Assembly: GCA_902802215.1 (NCBI GenBank)
Contig: CADCLH010000043.1
Location: 1-22,791 of the forward strand
Origin: Oscillospiraceae bacterium
GTDB lineage: Bacteria; Bacillota; Clostridia; Oscillospirales; Oscillospiraceae
Direction: 5' to 3'
DNA length: 22,791 nt
Shown: one piece after another, positions 1-7,970 of the stretch
How the letters are laid out: each line of letters opens with the position of its first letter
Numbering within the stretch: the stretch's first letter is position 1
The notes under the pieces: model-generated
The model's database searches: none
Told to the model about the DNA's origin: nothing
What the model saw: the letters and a program-made list of their open reading frames with translations, nothing else
Translations under genes and position numbers: made by a program

Positions 1-447
1 GAGCAGAGCATGCCGCCGTACCTGCCCGACCGGCTGGAGGCCGGGACCCACAACGTTCCCGGCGCGGCCGGGCTGACCGCGGGGATGCGCTACGTCCTTG
101 ACCGCGGCGTCGAAGCGATCGCCGCGCACGAGCAGAAGCTTTTGTCCGAGCTGGTCGAGCGTCTCTCTGCGATGGACGGCGTCGAGCTCTTCGCCGGAGT
201 GCCCGGCACGCAGAGCGGCGTCCTGTCCTTCCGCCTGCGGGACTTCGACTGCGAGGAGGCGGCGCAGAGGCTCGCGGAACACGGGGTTTGTCTGCGCAGC
301 GGGCTGCACTGCGCGCCGACGGCGCACCGCAGCGCCGGCACGCTGGAGACGGGCACGCTCCGCTTAAGCTTTTCTCCCTTTACCGGAGCGGGAGAGCCGG
401 AAGACTTCTGCCGGGTACTCGAGCAGATCCTGCGCGCGGGGGCTTGA
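1..447 (+). CDS. Cysteine desulfurase family protein (class V aminotransferase), C-terminal part only
   Basis: The gene enters from the left edge, and 148 in-frame codons are visible before the TGA at 445-447. The fragment has the signature of the small domain of PLP-dependent cysteine desulfurases (NifS/IscS/SufS superfamily): a GTHNVPG stretch early on and, at visible residues 100-106, SGLHCAP, whose Cys (codon 310-312) is the expected persulfide-carrying residue. The C-terminal GTLRLSFSPF stretch is also typical. Known members take sulfur from cysteine for Fe-S clusters or thiolated cofactors. The lysine that binds PLP lies upstream, outside the window. There is no convincing terminator after the gene; the next gene has its own promoter. 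The family call is firm, but the exact subgroup and sulfur acceptor cannot be told. Confidence 0.88.
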   Translation, partial: EQSMPPYLPDRLEAGTHNVPGAAGLTAGMRYVLDRGVEAIAAHEQKLLSELVERLSAMDGVELFAGVPGTQSGVLSFRLRDFDCEEAAQRLAEHGVCLRSGLHCAPTAHRSAGTLETGTLRLSFSPFTGAGEPEDFCRVLEQILRAGA

Positions 448-477
448 GAATTGTTGCGTTCGGGTGCGTTATGGTTA

Positions 478-506
478 TTGCCTTTTCTCCGGTTTTGCTG
501 TATAAT
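478..506 (+). promoter_or_regulatory. Sigma-A-type promoter of the cdaA operon
   Basis: TTGCCT at 478-483, a 17-base spacer and a perfect TATAAT at 501-506. It lies in the AT-richer 112-base gap between the cysteine desulfurase gene and cdaA, about 50 bases before the cdaA ATG. It is the only strong promoter-like sequence I see before the 14-kb run of genes that follows, so it probably drives much of it. Confidence 0.75.
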
Positions 507-559
507 ACTATAGTTAGTTTTATGCTGCATAGCTTTGCAATTCGACATGGGGAAACGGT

Positions 560-1498
560 ATGGAAACGATTACAAACGCGCTTAGCCGGGCCGGGAGTTA
601 TCTGACGACCATCGGCATCTGGGATTTTGTTGACATTCTCATTGTCGCCTTTCTGATTTACCGGGCGATCTGGTTCATCCGCAAGTCCAACTTCATCAAC
701 CTTGCGAAGGGTCTGATCCTGATTCTGGTCGTGCTGTGGGCGTCTGAGTTCTTCGGCCTGATCATGATCAACTACATCCTGCGCAAGGCGGTGGAGTTGG
801 GCGTGATCGCGCTGGTGATCCTCTTTCAGCCGGAGCTGCGCCGCGTGCTGGAGCGCGTGGGCAGCACGCTGAATACGAGGCGCGGCGGCGCCGCGGGCGT
901 GATGGAGGAGTGCATCGAGCAGACGGTCCGCGCCTGTATGGACATGGCCGCGACGACGCCTCCGACGGGTGCGCTGATCGCCTTCGAGCGCGGCGTCTCG
1001 CTCGCGCCGGTGTGTGCGACGGGTACGGTCATCAAGGCCGACACGAGCGCCGAGCTGCTGGAAAACCTGTTTTACAAAAACACGCCGCTTCACGACGGGG
1101 CGGTCATTATCCGCGACGGGCGCATCGAGGCGGCCGGCTGCATGCTGCCGCTGACGCAGAGGACGAACGTGAGCAAGGACCTGGGGATGCGCCACCGCGC
1201 GGCCCTCGGACTGAGCGAGGAATCCGACGCGCTGGTCATCGTCGTATCCGAGCAGACGGGCGCGGTCTCCGTCGCCTTGAACGAGACGGATCTGCTGCAC
1301 CGCAGGAATGACGAGGACCCGGAGCGCAGAGAAGGGCTGAAGCGCCATCTGAACGGGACGGAGCTGCGCAAGGTACTCATGGAGAACCTGATGCCCGCGG
1401 AAAAGCCGGACAGCAGGACGGGCATTAAAAAGCGGCTCAAGGGCATTTTCACGGAAGGCGAGGTTGACAATGAAAACGAAGATCAAAAAACTGTATGA
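560..1498 (+). CDS. cdaA: Membrane-bound diadenylate cyclase CdaA
   Basis: Makes cyclic di-AMP from two ATP at the membrane; the messenger controls potassium/osmolyte balance and cell-wall stability. The 312-residue protein has three predicted membrane helices in the first ~95 residues (about 18-37, 47-66, 74-92). A DAC domain follows with the catalytic DGA motif (LHDGAVI, residues 177-183) and the RHR motif (MRHRAALG, 210-217). Length and architecture fit CdaA (DacA/YbbP) well. The start is the ATG at 560 behind a modest GGGGAA. The 3' end overlaps cdaR by 29 bases, so the two are translationally linked as usual in this family. Unlike the common cdaA-cdaR-glmM arrangement, no glmM follows. 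The roughly 40 residues after the DAC domain are charged and probably flexible. Confidence 0.95.
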   Translation: METITNALSRAGSYLTTIGIWDFVDILIVAFLIYRAIWFIRKSNFINLAKGLILILVVLWASEFFGLIMINYILRKAVELGVIALVILFQPELRRVLERVGSTLNTRRGGAAGVMEECIEQTVRACMDMAATTPPTGALIAFERGVSLAPVCATGTVIKADTSAELLENLFYKNTPLHDGAVIIRDGRIEAAGCMLPLTQRTNVSKDLGMRHRAALGLSEESDALVIVVSEQTGAVSVALNETDLLHRRNDEDPERREGLKRHLNGTELRKVLMENLMPAEKPDSRTGIKKRLKGIFTEGEVDNENEDQKTV

Positions 1499-2723
1499 CA
1501 GCCGGGCCTTCTGGATGATCGTCTCCCTCATCGCCTCGCTGGCCATCTGGGTGTATGTTTCCAGCGTGGAGAGCGATGAGTTCAAGAAGACCTTCCGCGG
1601 CGTGGAGGTCAAGCTCTCGGGCGAGACGCTGCTGCGCGACTCGAAGAACCTTGTCATCACCGATATGGACACCGGCACGGTCACGATCGAGGTCGTGGGG
1701 CCGCGCCGTGTGGTAGCGGGCCTTGACGAAGAAAAGCTCTATGCGCAGATCGACGTCTCGAAGCTCTCGCGCTCGGCCTACACCTCGCAGCAGTACTCGG
1801 TGATTTATCCGGACGGGACGGACACGTCCAACCTCCGCATCACGCGCAAGACGCCCGAGACGATCAACTTCATGGTCTCGACGCAGACGTCGAAGTCGGT
1901 GCCGGTGCGCGGCAGCTTTGAGGGCTCGGTCGCGGAGGGTTTCACGGCGGAGTCGCCGGTGTTCGAGCCTGCCACCATCACGCTGACGGGACCGGAGACC
2001 TATTTGAAGAACGTGGAGTACGCATGGGTCTCCTTCGGCAAGGAGAACGTGGACAGCACCTACGAGGTCGAGACCGGGTATACGCTGATGAGCGCGGACA
2101 ACACGCCCTGCTCGACGACGGGGATCACCTTTTCGACGGACACGGTGACGGCGACGCTGCCGCTGCTGATGCTCAAGGAGGTCAAGCTCGGCGTCAATCT
2201 GGTCGACGGCGGCGGCGCGACGGCGGAGAACACCAAGGTGACGGTTGAGCCCGCGTCGGTCACGCTGGCGGGCGACTCGAAGCTGCTGGCGGGCATGAAC
2301 AAGATCAACCTGGCGACGATCGACCTGACCGATTTTGCCGCCAGCTTTACCGAGACCTATCCCATTCCCATCGACAATACGCTGCGCAACACGACGGGCG
2401 CGACCGAGGCCAAGGTCACGGTCGAGGTCGTCGGTCTGGAGACGAAGACCTTCAAGGTGACGAACATCGACTACGCGAACCTGTACGAGGGCCTGAAGGC
2501 CACGGTCGGAACGGAGAGCCTGGAGGTCAAGCTGCGCGGCAATCCGGAGAGCCTCGCGCAGATCCGGGACGAGAACATCCGCGCGGTCGCGGACCTGTCG
2601 GATATGGGCGAATCGACCGGGACGTATATGCCCAAGGTGCGGATCTATGTGGACGGCTTCCCGGACGTCGGGGCCATCGGCCACTACACGGTCGCGATCG
2701 AGATCGAGAGGGCAGGCGGATGA
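1470..2723 (+). CDS. cdaR: YbbR-domain protein CdaR, regulator of CdaA
   Basis: A 417-residue protein with one N-terminal membrane helix (about residues 13-30, SRAFWMIVSLIASLAIWVYV) followed by a long extracytoplasmic region of repeated YbbR modules. The recurring segments with V..V.l.G....l and FKKTFRGVEVKL-like strands suggest four modules. In characterised Firmicutes CdaR binds CdaA and tunes its activity. I chose the ATG at 1470 because GGCGAGG lies 6-10 bases upstream; the in-frame TTG at 1464 sits too close to that site. It overlaps cdaA at its 5' end, and its TGA overlaps the next ATG (ATGA). Repeats are recognised by pattern only, so the exact number is approximate. Confidence 0.92.
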   Translation: MKTKIKKLYDSRAFWMIVSLIASLAIWVYVSSVESDEFKKTFRGVEVKLSGETLLRDSKNLVITDMDTGTVTIEVVGPRRVVAGLDEEKLYAQIDVSKLSRSAYTSQQYSVIYPDGTDTSNLRITRKTPETINFMVSTQTSKSVPVRGSFEGSVAEGFTAESPVFEPATITLTGPETYLKNVEYAWVSFGKENVDSTYEVETGYTLMSADNTPCSTTGITFSTDTVTATLPLLMLKEVKLGVNLVDGGGATAENTKVTVEPASVTLAGDSKLLAGMNKINLATIDLTDFAASFTETYPIPIDNTLRNTTGATEAKVTVEVVGLETKTFKVTNIDYANLYEGLKATVGTESLEVKLRGNPESLAQIRDENIRAVADLSDMGESTGTYMPKVRIYVDGFPDVGAIGHYTVAIEIERAGG

Positions 2724-3124
2724 CACAGGACGCCGTCGTCTACCGCTGCCTGCCCGGCGGCATGGCCGAGGTCGTGGTCAGCAGGGGGACCGCCTGCGGC
2801 TCCAACTGCGCCAGCTGTGAGGCCTGCGTCTTTCAGAGCGAGCTGAAAACGCCCGCGCGCAATCCCATCGGGGCGCGTCCCGGACAGCGCGTCGTGATCG
2901 AGAGCAAGTCGTCCAGAGTCTACGGGGCGATCTTTCTGGTCTACATCCTGCCGATCATCCTTGCGGTCCTGGGCTACTTCATCTCGTGGAGGCTGGGCGC
3001 GGGAGAGGGGCTGTGCATCCTCGCGACCTTTGCCGGGATCGTTCTCGGGGGCGTGATCGTCGTGCTCAGCCAGCGCAGGAACAAAAACCCCATCACATTT
3101 GAAATCATTTCCCTGCGGCAGTAG
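2720..3124 (+). CDS. RseC/MucC-family (SoxR-reducing system) membrane protein
   Basis: 134 residues. The N-terminal soluble part carries a cysteine cluster (C26-x3-C30-x2-C33-x2-C36, in CGSNCASCEAC). Then comes the typical NPIGARPGQRVVIES stretch and two membrane helices (about 68-88 and 96-116). This matches the RseC/MucC family, known in proteobacteria from the rpoE-rseABC operon and from the SoxR-reducing system together with Rnf subunits. The family's role in Clostridia is not settled; the Cys cluster suggests redox or metal sensing. It starts in an ATGA overlap with cdaR, so it is in the c-di-AMP operon. No rnf or anti-sigma gene is nearby, which makes the job here unclear. C10 is an additional cysteine. 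Confidence 0.8.
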   Translation: MTQDAVVYRCLPGGMAEVVVSRGTACGSNCASCEACVFQSELKTPARNPIGARPGQRVVIESKSSRVYGAIFLVYILPIILAVLGYFISWRLGAGEGLCILATFAGIVLGGVIVVLSQRRNKNPITFEIISLRQ

Positions 3125-3136
3125 GGCGGAGGTACT

Positions 3137-4015
3137 ATGATCAAAAGCATGACCGGCTACGGCAGCGCCAAGGGCACTGTCGAGGGCCTGAACATCAGCG
3201 TGGAGCTAAAAAGCGTCAACAACCGCTATCTGGACGCGTCCGTCCGCATGCCGCGCAGCTTCCTCTTCGCCGAGGACGCGGTCAAGACCGCGGTGCAGAA
3301 GCACATCAGCCGCGGCAAGGTCGACGTGTTCGTGAGCGTGGATTCCGCGTCCGCGGGCGATATGACCGTCAAGGTCAACGAAGGGCTGCTGAAGGGCTAT
3401 CTGGACGCGCTGCGCGCGATCGCGGCGGAGTATGCGCTGCCCGACGACGTGACGGCGCTGGCGGTCAGCCGCTTCCCGGACGTGCTCTGCGTGGAGAAGA
3501 AGGATCTGGACGCGGAGGCGATCTCCGCCGGGATCGTGGAGATCACCGAGCGCGCGCTGCGCGACTTTGACGCCATGCGTCTGCGCGAGGGCGAAAAGCT
3601 CCGCGACGACGTGCTCTCCCGCCTCGGGACCATTGACGCGCTGGTGCGCACGGTCGAGGAGGCCTCGCCCCGCACGGTCGCGGAGTACCGCGCCCGGCTC
3701 GAGGCGAAGATGGCCGAGGTCCTGGGCACGGCGGGCATCGACGAAAACCGCATCCTCGCGGAGGCGGCGATCTTCGCCGACCACATCGCCGTGGACGAGG
3801 AGACGGTCCGTCTGCGCAGCCACATGAGCCAGCTGAAGACCATGATCAACGGCAGCTCTCCCACGGGCAGAAAGATCGACTTTCTGATCCAGGAGTTCAA
3901 CCGCGAGGCCAACACCATCGGCTCCAAGTGCCAGAGCTCGGAGGTCGCCCATACGGTCGTGGATCTCAAGTCCGAGATCGAAAAGATCCGCGAGCAGATC
4001 CAGAACATCGAATGA
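3137..4015 (+). CDS. yicC: YicC/YloC family endoribonuclease
   Basis: A 292-residue protein with the family's N-terminal MIKSMTGYG start, the KSVNNRYLD motif near residue 26, and the conserved C-terminal segment SPTGRKIDFLIQEFNREANTIGSK (about residues 244-267). These match the YicC N-terminal and DUF1732 C-terminal domains, and the length is normal. Family members cleave RNA; E. coli YicC acts in small-RNA turnover and B. subtilis YloC is an ortholog. The ATG at 3137 follows GGGCGGAGG at 3124-3132. As in B. subtilis, it directly precedes remA and gmk. Confidence 0.93.
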   Translation: MIKSMTGYGSAKGTVEGLNISVELKSVNNRYLDASVRMPRSFLFAEDAVKTAVQKHISRGKVDVFVSVDSASAGDMTVKVNEGLLKGYLDALRAIAAEYALPDDVTALAVSRFPDVLCVEKKDLDAEAISAGIVEITERALRDFDAMRLREGEKLRDDVLSRLGTIDALVRTVEEASPRTVAEYRARLEAKMAEVLGTAGIDENRILAEAAIFADHIAVDEETVRLRSHMSQLKTMINGSSPTGRKIDFLIQEFNREANTIGSKCQSSEVAHTVVDLKSEIEKIREQIQNIE

Positions 4016-4025
4016 GGGCGGCGGC

Positions 4026-4289
4026 ATGAGGCTTGTAAGCATCGGGTTCGGCAATCTGGTCTCGGCGGAGCGCATCGTCGCCATCGTGTCACCGGAATCC
4101 GCGCCCATCAAGCGCATGATTCAGGAGGTACGCGAGCGGGGACTGCTGATCGACGCCTCCTTCGGACGCAGCACGCGCTCCGTGCTCACCATGGACAGCG
4201 GAAATGTCATCCTCTCCGCGCTCCCGCCCGAGACGATCGCGGCGCGCTGCGCGGAACAAAAACAGGAAGGCGGTTTGGCAGATGAATGA
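4026..4289 (+). CDS. remA: RemA-family DNA-binding regulator (DUF370)
   Basis: An 87-residue protein beginning MRLVSIGFGNLVSAERIVAI, the hallmark of RemA/DUF370. The SFGRSTRSVLTMDSGNVILS segment in the second half is also conserved. In B. subtilis RemA is a ring-forming DNA-binding protein that activates biofilm-matrix and osmoprotection genes. The position between yicC and gmk is conserved across Firmicutes. The last eight bases overlap the gmk start, implying coupled translation. The tail after about residue 77 is longer and less conserved than in B. subtilis. Confidence 0.93.
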   Translation: MRLVSIGFGNLVSAERIVAIVSPESAPIKRMIQEVRERGLLIDASFGRSTRSVLTMDSGNVILSALPPETIAARCAEQKQEGGLADE

Positions 4290-4881
4290 ATCGGGCAGAC
4301 TGATCGTGATTTCCGGCCCCTCGGGCGCGGGAAAGAGCACCGTCGTCGGCAAAGCCATCGAGGGGCGACATGACGTGTGCTTCTCCACCTCCGTCACGAC
4401 GCGCGCGCCCCGTCCCGGGGAAGTGGACGGCAGAGAGTACTTCTTCATCGACCGCGAGCGCTTTCGCGAGATGGTCGAGCGGGACGAGCTGCTCGAGCAC
4501 GCGGACTATGTCTCCAACTCCTACGGAACGCCCCGCGCCTTTGTGGAAAAGAAGCTCGCGGAGGGCATGAACGTCCTGCTGGACATCGAGGTCCAGGGCG
4601 CGCGCCAGGTGCACGAAAAGATGCCCGGCGCCGTGACGATCTTCATCGCGCCGCCCTCGCTGGAGGTGCTGGAGAGGCGTCTGCGCGGGCGCGGCACCGA
4701 TACCGAGGAGGCCATCGCCGGCCGTCTCGAGCGCGCGCGGCAGGAATTCCGTGAGGCCGACTTCTACGACTATCTCATCGTCAACGACAATCTGGAACGC
4801 TCCGCGCACGCGCTGTGCGCCATCATCGACGCCGCGCAGTGGCGCTTTTCCGACCGGGCCGAATGGCTGAAAAATCAATAA
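4282..4881 (+). CDS. gmk: Guanylate kinase
   Basis: Phosphorylates GMP (and dGMP) with ATP in the cytoplasm. The 199-residue length is standard. The P-loop SGPSGAGKST is at residues 11-20, followed by the GMP-binding region SVTTRAPRPGEVDGREYFFI and the conserved DIEVQGARQV. I chose the ATG at 4282 (MNESGRLIVI). It is preceded by CAGGAAGGCGG and gives the usual N-terminus; the frame stays open upstream to 4204, but that stretch lies inside remA and is low-complexity Arg/Ser. The 5' end overlaps remA by eight bases. Confidence 0.97.
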   Translation: MNESGRLIVISGPSGAGKSTVVGKAIEGRHDVCFSTSVTTRAPRPGEVDGREYFFIDRERFREMVERDELLEHADYVSNSYGTPRAFVEKKLAEGMNVLLDIEVQGARQVHEKMPGAVTIFIAPPSLEVLERRLRGRGTDTEEAIAGRLERARQEFREADFYDYLIVNDNLERSAHALCAIIDAAQWRFSDRAEWLKNQ

Positions 4882-4941
4882 TTTTCAATCCCTTGTAAAA
4901 TCGCCCGCCGCGGCAGAAAGCGGCAGAATGGAGAACTCATC

Positions 4942-5133
4942 ATGATGCTTTATCCCCCCGTTGCTGAGCTCGTCGACAAGATCGGCAGCCGTTATCAGCT
5001 CGTAAATCTCGTCGCCAGACGCGCCAGAGACCTGTCCGCCGAGGCCGAGGAAAAGCAGCTCCCGCTGGAGCGCAAGGCCGTTTCCGCCGCCATTGACGAG
5101 GTGTATACCGGCAAGCTCAGCCTCAAGAAGTAA
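4942..5133 (+). CDS. rpoZ: RNA polymerase omega subunit
   Basis: A 63-residue protein, within the short Firmicutes range for omega. It shows the core motif SRYQLVNLVARRARDL (residues 17-32) and the downstream KAVSAAIDEVYTGKL stretch. Omega helps assemble and stabilise RNA polymerase, folding around the beta-prime C-terminus. Either of the tandem ATGs at 4942 and 4945 could start it; GGAG at 4930-4933 suits both. The 60-base gap after gmk contains a short 10-base-period duplication (GCGGCAGAA twice at about 4911-4929) with no evident function. Confidence 0.94.
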   Translation: MMLYPPVAELVDKIGSRYQLVNLVARRARDLSAEAEEKQLPLERKAVSAAIDEVYTGKLSLKK

Positions 5134-5163
5134 AACACAGGTCTTTCACGGAGGGCAGTCGGC

Positions 5164-7416
5164 ATGGCAAGGCTCGTTGCGAAAATCGCGGTTTCCGCCG
5201 CGACATACTGGCTGGACAAGCCCTACGACTACCTGATCCCCGAGGAGCTTGAGACCAGGGCCGTTCCGGGCGTGCGGGTGCATGTGCCCTTTTCCCGCGG
5301 CAACCGCCGCACCGAGGGCGTGCTGCTCGCCGTCTCGGAGGAGAGCGCCGTGGAGCGCCCGCTCAAGGCGATCCTCGCCGTTTTGGACGACGCGCCGGTC
5401 CTGACGCCGTCCCAGCTCAAGCTCGCCTACTTCATGCGGGAGCGCTTCTTCTGCACGGTTTACGACGCGGTGCGCGCCATGCTCCCGGCCGGACTCTGGT
5501 TCGACGAGGAGGGCCGCCGCCGCGCTCAGGACAAGACGCAGGAGATGGCGCGTCTGCTGATCTCTCCGGAGGACGCCTCAGCCGCCGCGCAGGCCAGACG
5601 TCTGCGCTCCCCGGCGCAGGCGGCGATCCTCGAACAGCTCGCGGCCTTTGAGGCGATCCCGACCCGGGATCTGCTGGTGCATGCCGGGGCCGGACGCTCG
5701 TCGCTCAAGGCGCTGGAAAAGGCAGGGCTCGTCGAGCTGTATCAGCGCGAGACCTTTCGCCGCGTCCAGATCCACGTCGGACAGACCGAAGCGCTGCCCC
5801 GCTTGTCGGAGGAACAGCGGCGCGCCTTCGAGGGCATCGGAGAGCGGGCCGAATCCGGCGAAAGCGGCGCGGCGCTCCTTTTCGGCGTCACGGGAAGCGG
5901 CAAGACCAGCGTGTACATCCACCTGATCGATCACCAGCTCCGGCGCGGGAAAAGCGTGATCCTGCTTGTGCCGGAGATCGCGCTGACGCCGCAGATGATC
6001 CAGACCTTTTCCTCCCACTTCGGCAACGAGGTGGCCGTCCTCCATTCGAGTCTCCCGATCGGGGAGCGCTATGACGAGTGGAAGCGCATCAAGGGCGGAA
6101 AGGCCCATGTGGTCATCGGCACGCGCAGCGCCGTCTTTGCCCCCTGCGAGGACCTCGGCCTGCTCATTATCGACGAGGAGCAGGAGGAGACCTACAAGTC
6201 CGAAAACATCCCCCGCTACAACGCGCGGGATGTGGCGAAATACCGCTGCGCGCAGTCCGGCTGCCTGCTGCTGCTCGGCTCGGCCACGCCGGAGCTGACC
6301 AGCATGTATGCCGCCCGGACGGGGCGCTACGGCTTTTTCAGACTGGAAAACCGCTATAACGAGCAGGCGCTGCCGAAGGTCGAGATCGTGGACATGAAGC
6401 GCGAGCTGCGCCGCGGAAACGGCGGCAGCATCAGCTCGCTCCTGCGCGGGGAGATCGAGACCAATCTCTCCCGCGGCGAGCAGAGCATCCTGTTCATCAA
6501 CCGGCGCGGCGCCAACCGTCTTGTCAGCTGCGGGGAGTGCGGCTATACCTATCGCTGTCCCCGATGCAGCGTCTCCCTGACCTACCACAGCGTCTCCGAC
6601 CGACTGATCTGCCACTACTGCGGCTTCTCCCGCCGTCCGGACGAGGCCTGTCCCGTGTGCGGCGGCACGCTCCGGCGCATCGGCGCGGGCACCCAGATGG
6701 TCGAGGCCGAGCTGAAAGAGCTCTTTCCCGATACGGAGATCCTCCGCATGGATACCGACACGGTCACGCCGGCGGGTTCCCATGAGAAGCTGCTGGACCG
6801 CTTCCGGGAGGAAAACATCCCCATCATGGTCGGCACGCAGATGGTGACCAAGGGCTTCAATTTTGAAAATGTGACGCTGGTGGGCGTGATCTCCGCCGAT
6901 CAGAGTCTTTACGCGGGCGACTACCGGGCGGGGGAGCGCACTTTCTCCCTCATCACGCAGGTCGTCGGCCGCAGCGGCCGCGGCGCCAAGCCGGGCCGCG
7001 CCGTCATCCAGACCTTCACGCCGGACAACGAGATTATCGTTCAGGCCGCCCGGCAGGATTACGAGGCCTTCTATCAGGCCGAGCTGGAGCTGCGCAGATT
7101 ACAGGAGACGCCGCCTTTTTCGGAGCTTCTCGCGATCACGGTCTCCGGCGTGAACGAGGACCACGTCGTCCGCGCCTGCCGCGCCCTGCGGCAGCGGCTG
7201 GACGAGCTTGTCGACCCCGCTTCCGGCGCGCGCATCCTCGGCCCTGCGCCGCTCGCGGTGGCCAGGGTGAACAACCGCTACCGCTACCGCGTGATGATCT
7301 ACGCCGCCCGCGCGCAGGGACAGCGCGCCCTTGTGGCCTCCGTCGTCATGGAGGCCTGCCGGGACAAACGCTTTTCGGACGTCTCCATCTGGGCGGACAA
7401 CGATCCGAACGACTGA
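5164..7416 (+). CDS. priA: Primosomal protein N' (replication restart helicase PriA)
   Basis: 750 residues. An N-terminal 3'-DNA-binding region (with YDYLIPEELE and RVHVPFSRGN) precedes the superfamily-2 helicase core. The Walker A is GVTGSGKTS at residues 241-249. The Walker B box reads DEEQ (337-340) where most PriA proteins have DEEH. Eight zinc-binding cysteines form the insertion typical of PriA (C456/C459, C465/C468, C483/C486, C496/C499). The QVVGRSGRG motif VI is near 599-607. PriA recognises stalled forks and reloads the replisome. The ATG at 5164 follows GGAGGG. In B. subtilis coaBC lies between rpoZ and priA; here it is absent. The His-to-Gln change may be a lineage trait, and all other core motifs look intact. 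Confidence 0.96.
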   Translation: MARLVAKIAVSAATYWLDKPYDYLIPEELETRAVPGVRVHVPFSRGNRRTEGVLLAVSEESAVERPLKAILAVLDDAPVLTPSQLKLAYFMRERFFCTVYDAVRAMLPAGLWFDEEGRRRAQDKTQEMARLLISPEDASAAAQARRLRSPAQAAILEQLAAFEAIPTRDLLVHAGAGRSSLKALEKAGLVELYQRETFRRVQIHVGQTEALPRLSEEQRRAFEGIGERAESGESGAALLFGVTGSGKTSVYIHLIDHQLRRGKSVILLVPEIALTPQMIQTFSSHFGNEVAVLHSSLPIGERYDEWKRIKGGKAHVVIGTRSAVFAPCEDLGLLIIDEEQEETYKSENIPRYNARDVAKYRCAQSGCLLLLGSATPELTSMYAARTGRYGFFRLENRYNEQALPKVEIVDMKRELRRGNGGSISSLLRGEIETNLSRGEQSILFINRRGANRLVSCGECGYTYRCPRCSVSLTYHSVSDRLICHYCGFSRRPDEACPVCGGTLRRIGAGTQMVEAELKELFPDTEILRMDTDTVTPAGSHEKLLDRFREENIPIMVGTQMVTKGFNFENVTLVGVISADQSLYAGDYRAGERTFSLITQVVGRSGRGAKPGRAVIQTFTPDNEIIVQAARQDYEAFYQAELELRRLQETPPFSELLAITVSGVNEDHVVRACRALRQRLDELVDPASGARILGPAPLAVARVNNRYRYRVMIYAARAQGQRALVASVVMEACRDKRFSDVSIWADNDPND

Positions 7417-7464
7417 TTCTTTCCCATACAGCGATGCCGCGCACGCGGCGGATTGGAGAACAAC

Positions 7465-7968
7465 ATGGCACGCAGAAACATTCTGACCAAGGAAGAGCCG
7501 GGGCTGTACAAGCACTGCCGCCCCGTCACCGATTTCAACGCCCGCCTCCACCAGCTTCTGGACGATATGGCGGACACGCTCTCCACCGAAAACGGCGTGG
7601 GCCTCGCCGCGCCGCAGGTGGGCGTGCTGCGCCGCGCCTGCATCGTGCTGGAGACCAACGTCCCCGAGGGCGAGGACGAATATCTCATTGAGCTCGTCAA
7701 TCCCGAGATCGTCGAGAGCTCGGGCGAGCAGTACGGGGCCGAGGGCTGTCTGAGCGTCCCCGGGGAGTACGGCCTTGTCCGCCGCCCCATGTTCGTGAAG
7801 GTCCGCGCCCAGGACCGCAACGGAGAGTTTTTTGAGGTCGAGGGAGAGGGCCTGACCGCCCGCTGCTTCTGCCATGAGATCGACCACCTCGACGGCATCG
7901 TTTTCACCTCCAAATGCGAGCGGATGCTGACCGAGGAGGAGCTTGAAAAGGGCGTGGTCGAGGAGTGA
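7465..7968 (+). CDS. def: Peptide deformylase
   Basis: Removes the formyl group from the N-terminal Met of new proteins; a metalloenzyme of 167 residues. All three family motifs are present: GVGLAAPQ (44-51), EGCLS (93-97, metal ligand C95) and HEIDH (137-141, metal ligands H137 and H141, catalytic E138). I start at the ATG at 7465 because GGAG at 7455-7458 is its ribosome site; the in-frame TTG at 7453 overlaps that site. It pairs functionally with the next gene, fmt, which adds the formyl group that Def later removes. Confidence 0.97.
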   Translation: MARRNILTKEEPGLYKHCRPVTDFNARLHQLLDDMADTLSTENGVGLAAPQVGVLRRACIVLETNVPEGEDEYLIELVNPEIVESSGEQYGAEGCLSVPGEYGLVRRPMFVKVRAQDRNGEFFEVEGEGLTARCFCHEIDHLDGIVFTSKCERMLTEEELEKGVVEE

Positions 7969-7970
7969 GC

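Noticed and set aside
4204..4281. Upstream extension of guanylate kinase
   Set aside because: It overlaps remA in another frame and is a basic low-complexity stretch; the ATG at 4282 has a ribosome site and the usual family N-terminus.
4880..4941. Possible internal promoter before rpoZ (TAAAAT at 4896-4901)
   Set aside because: No -35-like hexamer at 16-18 bases upstream, so I do not list it.
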